Shown here piece after piece: positions 61,144-64,000 of a stretch of 64,000 nucleotides of DNA. The notes beneath the pieces are model-generated. The model saw only the letters and a list, made by a program, of their open reading frames with translations. It was not told the origin of the DNA and made no database searches. Every line of letters starts with the position of its first letter. The first letter of the stretch is position 1. The position numbers and the translations under genes are program-made. The DNA comes from Bin90 sp965214635 (GTDB lineage Bacteria; Chloroflexota; Dehalococcoidia; Lucifugimonadales; JADFKI01), in assembly GCA_965214635.1 (NCBI GenBank), contig OZ243964.1, forward strand, positions 682,001-746,000, given 5' to 3'.

Positions 61144-62004
61144 TTGCTGACGCAATCTTTCATACACCTCCCGCAAGTGGGCAGAGTCACAGAGGGCGAA
61201 ATCTGGGACGCCGGCATTGCTGACTGGGACGACTTCCTCACTGCGCGGATGCTGCCATGGCGGATTCGGGGCAGAGACGCAGAGCTGCGCTCGCTAATAG
61301 ACGAGTCCAAGGGGCGATACACCGACCGCAACGCCGCCTACTTCGACCGCAAACTCCCACGCGATCAGCGATGGCGGCTCTATGCCGACTTTCGCGAGCG
61401 CGCCGCATTCGTGGACATCGAGACCACCGGCTTATCATACGAGCACGCCATCATCACGCTCATAGGCGTGCTCGACGCCAACGGTTACACCGCATACCTG
61501 CACGGTGAGAATCTCGCCGACTTCCGCCAAGCGCTGGAACAATACGACCTCATCGTTACATACAACGGCACGAGCTTCGATCTGCCCTTCATCGAGTATC
61601 ACTTCGGGGAGATGTTCAAGAATGTGGCGCACTTCGACCTGCGTTTTCCGCTGCGGCGCATCGGGTTCAGCGGCGGGCTGAAGTCCATAGAGACGCAGGC
61701 TGGCGTGGCGCGCCCATCCGAGCTTGGAACGCTAGACGGCTACGACGCCGTGCTGCTGTGGCGGCTGTGCCAGCAAGGCGTAGAGGGCGCGCGCGAGACG
61801 CTCATCCGCTACAACGCCGAGGATGTGGCTTCCCTGCCCGCGCTCGCTGAAATCGTGTACAATCGGCTCGTCGAACGACCGCCGATTGACACTCTCGGCG
61901 TAGATTGCCTGACCCCTACGCACCGACACGACATACACCTGCCATACGATACCGATGTCATAGCGCACACCAAGTCGATGAGGACAAGACGCTCTTGGAC
62001 ATGA
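61144..62004 (+). CDS. RNase H-fold 3'-5' exonuclease-like protein (YprB type)
   Basis: 286-residue protein with a DEDD-type exonuclease core. FVDIETTGL has the first D-x-E pair, then NGTSFDLPFIEYHF has the second Asp, and YNAEDVASL has the last Asp; the YprB/ribonuclease-H-like layout fits. TTG start at 61144 with AGGA seven bases upstream. A long N-terminal part before the core (about 90 residues) is charged. It is next to the beta-propeller protein. Role in nucleic acid metabolism is inferred from fold. Confidence 0.84.
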   Translation: MLTQSFIHLPQVGRVTEGEIWDAGIADWDDFLTARMLPWRIRGRDAELRSLIDESKGRYTDRNAAYFDRKLPRDQRWRLYADFRERAAFVDIETTGLSYEHAIITLIGVLDANGYTAYLHGENLADFRQALEQYDLIVTYNGTSFDLPFIEYHFGEMFKNVAHFDLRFPLRRIGFSGGLKSIETQAGVARPSELGTLDGYDAVLLWRLCQQGVEGARETLIRYNAEDVASLPALAEIVYNRLVERPPIDTLGVDCLTPTHRHDIHLPYDTDVIAHTKSMRTRRSWT

Positions 62005-62014
62005 GGCAAGCCAC

Positions 62015-63226
62015 ATGCAGCAGCTCATAGCGATTGTGGGCAGAGACCATCAGCTGCACGCCGTCAATATAGATGCGGACAACCCGCAACTGCTGCCGCT
62101 CACCCCGCCCGAGCAGCGCTGCGCTTGGCCCACATGGTCACCCAACGCGGCGCATCTGACCTACTCCGTCTATCCAGCGGCGGGCAGCAATGGACAGGGC
62201 GCTTTTCGCCTCATCCGCAAGCGAGTGGCGTGCGGCTTCGACATACAACAAAACGGCGAATCTCGCACGCTGTATGTCAACGAACCCGGCTCAAACCCCA
62301 TCGCCCATGACACACCGCACTACACGATGTGGTCGCCGGACGGCAAGAAAGTGGCGTTCGTAGCGCAGCGACGAAACGCTGGACTGTGCCTCAGTGTATC
62401 CAACCCGGCGGACGGTTCTGCACAACCGCATCGGATACTCGACGGTGCGCCTATGTACTTCTGTTGGACGCGTGATTCGCAACAAATAGTGGCTCACACA
62501 CACCAGCTGCACTATCTCATCAACCTGAATGACGACGACATTACGCCGGCGCAAGTGCCGGTGGTCTCGCTCGGCTACATGGCGCCTTCCGCAAGCCCGA
62601 CCGACGACACAGTGGCTATCTGCGGCGCTATCTCTGACACACAGCAGGGCATCCTGCTTGCGAACACGAACGAGGGTGGCGCCGAGATAGCGGCAGAGAT
62701 GTCCGGCGCAATCGGATTCTCTTGGAGTCCAAACGGCTCGCATCTAGCTGTGGCAAGCCGCCTCGACCGCGCCAGCGGCTGCTATGGTCAGCTCGGAATG
62801 CTCGATATCGAGGCTGGTGGCCATCCCAAAGCCGCGCTCCGCCCGCTCCTAGACGAGCCGCTCCTGTGCTTCTTTTGGTCGCCAGACGGCACAAAGATTG
62901 CGTACATCACGCCATCAGAGAACGCGAACGGCTCGGTGCGCTGGGGCGTGCTAGACATCGACAGCGGCGAACGGCGCTACCTCGCAGACTTCCGTCCCAG
63001 CCGCGAGCAGCTAACGATGTTCATGTTCTTCGACCAGTACGCCCAATCGCATCGGGTGTGGTCGTCCGACAGCCAACGGCTGCTGTTCGCCGGAGTCCCA
63101 GGGTGGCAGCAAACACGCGTTCCCCTGCCTGACGCCAATGTGTGCGGCGTCTATATGGCGGACACACTTGGCAGCGGCTCGGCGTCGCTCGTGGGCGAAG
63201 GCTCGCTCGGCGTCTGGTCGCCCTAA
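62015..63226 (+). CDS. TolB-like/WD40 beta-propeller protein
   Basis: 403-residue protein with repeated SPDGKKVAFVA, SWSPNGSHLAVA and FWSPDGTKIAYIT units, the hallmark of TolB/PD40-type six-bladed propellers. At least five such blades can be read. No signal peptide is visible, so it may be cytoplasmic. ATG at 62015. It starts 10 bases after the exonuclease gene and so is probably in the same transcript. No enzymatic motif is seen; binding or scaffold role is inferred. Confidence 0.86.
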   Translation: MQQLIAIVGRDHQLHAVNIDADNPQLLPLTPPEQRCAWPTWSPNAAHLTYSVYPAAGSNGQGAFRLIRKRVACGFDIQQNGESRTLYVNEPGSNPIAHDTPHYTMWSPDGKKVAFVAQRRNAGLCLSVSNPADGSAQPHRILDGAPMYFCWTRDSQQIVAHTHQLHYLINLNDDDITPAQVPVVSLGYMAPSASPTDDTVAICGAISDTQQGILLANTNEGGAEIAAEMSGAIGFSWSPNGSHLAVASRLDRASGCYGQLGMLDIEAGGHPKAALRPLLDEPLLCFFWSPDGTKIAYITPSENANGSVRWGVLDIDSGERRYLADFRPSREQLTMFMFFDQYAQSHRVWSSDSQRLLFAGVPGWQQTRVPLPDANVCGVYMADTLGSGSASLVGEGSLGVWSP

Positions 63227-63309
63227 TAACCGCCGCTCCCCAGTAGCCCTCACGATTCTAGGTTATAGACAACATACACCCGGCGACTTCGCCCCGAGAC
63301 TCAAAAGAT

Positions 63310-63338
63310 TTGACGCCCCGTCCCGTGATGGGTAGTAT
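63310..63338 (+). promoter_or_regulatory. Predicted promoter of comM
   Basis: TTGACG (63310-63315) and TAGTAT (63333-63338) have the ideal 17-base spacing. It would start near 63345, 26 bases before the ATG at 63371. Confidence 0.6.
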
Positions 63339-63370
63339 AGCCGCCAAACCCTTACGGAGGATGCGCTAAC

Positions 63371-64000
63371 ATGCTTGCCAAAGCGGTAACCTGTGCGGTA
63401 GACGGGCTAGACGGCGTCATCGTGCAAGTAGAGGTGGACATATCGCCCGGACTGCCGATGTTCAATGTGGTGGGGTTGCCCGACGCCGCGGTCAAAGAGG
63501 CGCGCGAGCGTGTCCGCGCCGCCGTCCGAAATTCGGGCTGCGAGTTCCCGATGCGCCGCATCACCACAAGCATGGCTCCCGGCGACCTGCGCAAGGAGGG
63601 CACCGGCTACGACCTGCCCATTGCCGTGGCGATACTGCTGTGCAGCGGCGACATTACTACCATCCCCGAATCTGCCCTGTTCTTGGGTGAGCTGTCGCTC
63701 GACGGGACGCTGCGCCATACCAACGGCGTGCTGTCGATGGTCGCCGTCGGGCGCGACGAGGGCTTTCGTTCCGTGTTCGTTCCCGCTTGCAACGCCGAAG
63801 AAGCCGCTCTCATAGAGGGCGTCGATGTCTACCCCGTCAAGACGCTGGGCGAACTGCTGAACCACCTGAACGGACACGCCGCAATTGCGCCCCTGACACA
63901 GACCGCCCTGAACAGATCCACAGCGAATGGCGCACACATCAACGCCGGTCGCTATGTGGACATCGCCGATGTGCGCGGGCAGGAACACGCCAAGCGCGCC
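63371..64000 (+). CDS. comM: ComM/YifB-family Mg-chelatase-like ATPase (partial, runs off the window)
   Basis: Only the first 210 codons are present; the frame stays open to the window end. The N-terminus is the ComM subdomain I (ChlI-like): SPGLPMFNVVGLPDAAVKEARERVRAAV, then TGYDLPIAVAIL, and the link YVDIADVRGQEHAKRA just before where the AAA+ Walker A should lie. Members of this family help process DNA during natural transformation in other bacteria. GGAGG lies ten bases before the ATG. Function here by family. Confidence 0.93.
   Translation, partial: MLAKAVTCAVDGLDGVIVQVEVDISPGLPMFNVVGLPDAAVKEARERVRAAVRNSGCEFPMRRITTSMAPGDLRKEGTGYDLPIAVAILLCSGDITTIPESALFLGELSLDGTLRHTNGVLSMVAVGRDEGFRSVFVPACNAEEAALIEGVDVYPVKTLGELLNHLNGHAAIAPLTQTALNRSTANGAHINAGRYVDIADVRGQEHAKRA

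Noticed and set aside
1..64000. tRNA, rRNA, insertion sequence or prophage genes
   Set aside because: I looked through the intergenic stretches for T-loop words, paired stems, transposases and integrases and found none.

Overview
The window reads as a slice of chromosome from a GC-rich bacterium with an aerobic, diderm-like or Chloroflexota-type gene set. The mix is typical of marine or sponge-associated Chloroflexota of the SAR202/Dehalococcoidia kind: an F420/flavin LLM-type oxidoreductase, an enolase-superfamily enzyme, Mo-hydroxylase (CoxLMS-like) genes, cyclase-family and MFS genes, Uma2, and a NuoEFG-less complex I. That placement is inferred from gene content; there is no rRNA or other strong taxonomic marker. 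I see no tRNA, rRNA, CRISPR array, insertion sequence, prophage or origin, and the DNA looks like one continuous, densely coded chromosome.

Layout. 0.2-8.8 kb: a collagen-like lipoprotein, glmU (minus), an HtrA-type lipoprotein protease, a thioredoxin-fold lipoprotein with an in-frame TGA that I read as selenocysteine (4837-5469), then an AhpD-like protein, an SDR, an EamA permease and endonuclease IV, all on minus. 9-20.1 kb: metabolic singletons (DUF1932-type dehydrogenase, zinc alcohol dehydrogenase, MFS, LLM oxidoreductase, galactonate-dehydratase-like enolase, M20 peptidase, GT4 glycosyltransferase, Uma2 nuclease with a long repeat tail, NUDIX, NAD kinase). 20.4-31.2 kb (minus): one operon nuoA-B-C-D-H-I-J-K-(DUF2007-like)-L-M-N with no nuoE, nuoF or nuoG. 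31.7-42.9 kb (plus): an isoprenoid/hopanoid block (polyprenyl synthase, hpnH, hpnG-like, squalene-hopene cyclase, YjbQ, squalene synthase), followed by a coupled sugar-acid module (2-hydroxyacid dehydrogenase, a 34-codon FGGY-kinase remnant, class II aldolase), a small unknown, an epimerase and a nucleoside hydrolase. 43-50 kb (plus): sufB-C-D-U, an Rrf2 regulator, a Rieske protein, sufS and a second sufU. 50.2-51.7 kb (minus): ftsZ and a small unknown gene behind a clear promoter. 52-57.4 kb (plus): SDR, Mo-hydroxylase small/large/medium subunits, and otsB. 57.4-64 kb: a cyclase-family hydrolase (minus), then a sulfite-oxidase-like Mo enzyme, MFS, an RNase-H-fold exonuclease, a beta-propeller protein and the 5' part of comM, which runs off the window.

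How it fits together. The iron-sulfur assembly (suf) products would feed the Fe-S-rich complex I, the radical-SAM HpnH and the Mo-hydroxylase. The polyprenyl synthase, squalene synthase and squalene-hopene cyclase build the hopane skeleton, and HpnH with the HpnG-like protein would extend it to adenosyl- and ribosyl-hopane. The most striking single observation is the UGA codon at the exact position of the first redox cysteine of a thioredoxin motif, followed by a hairpin of the geometry expected for a bacterial SECIS. The second is a fossil kinase start preserved as a tiny ORF with four-base overlaps on both sides.
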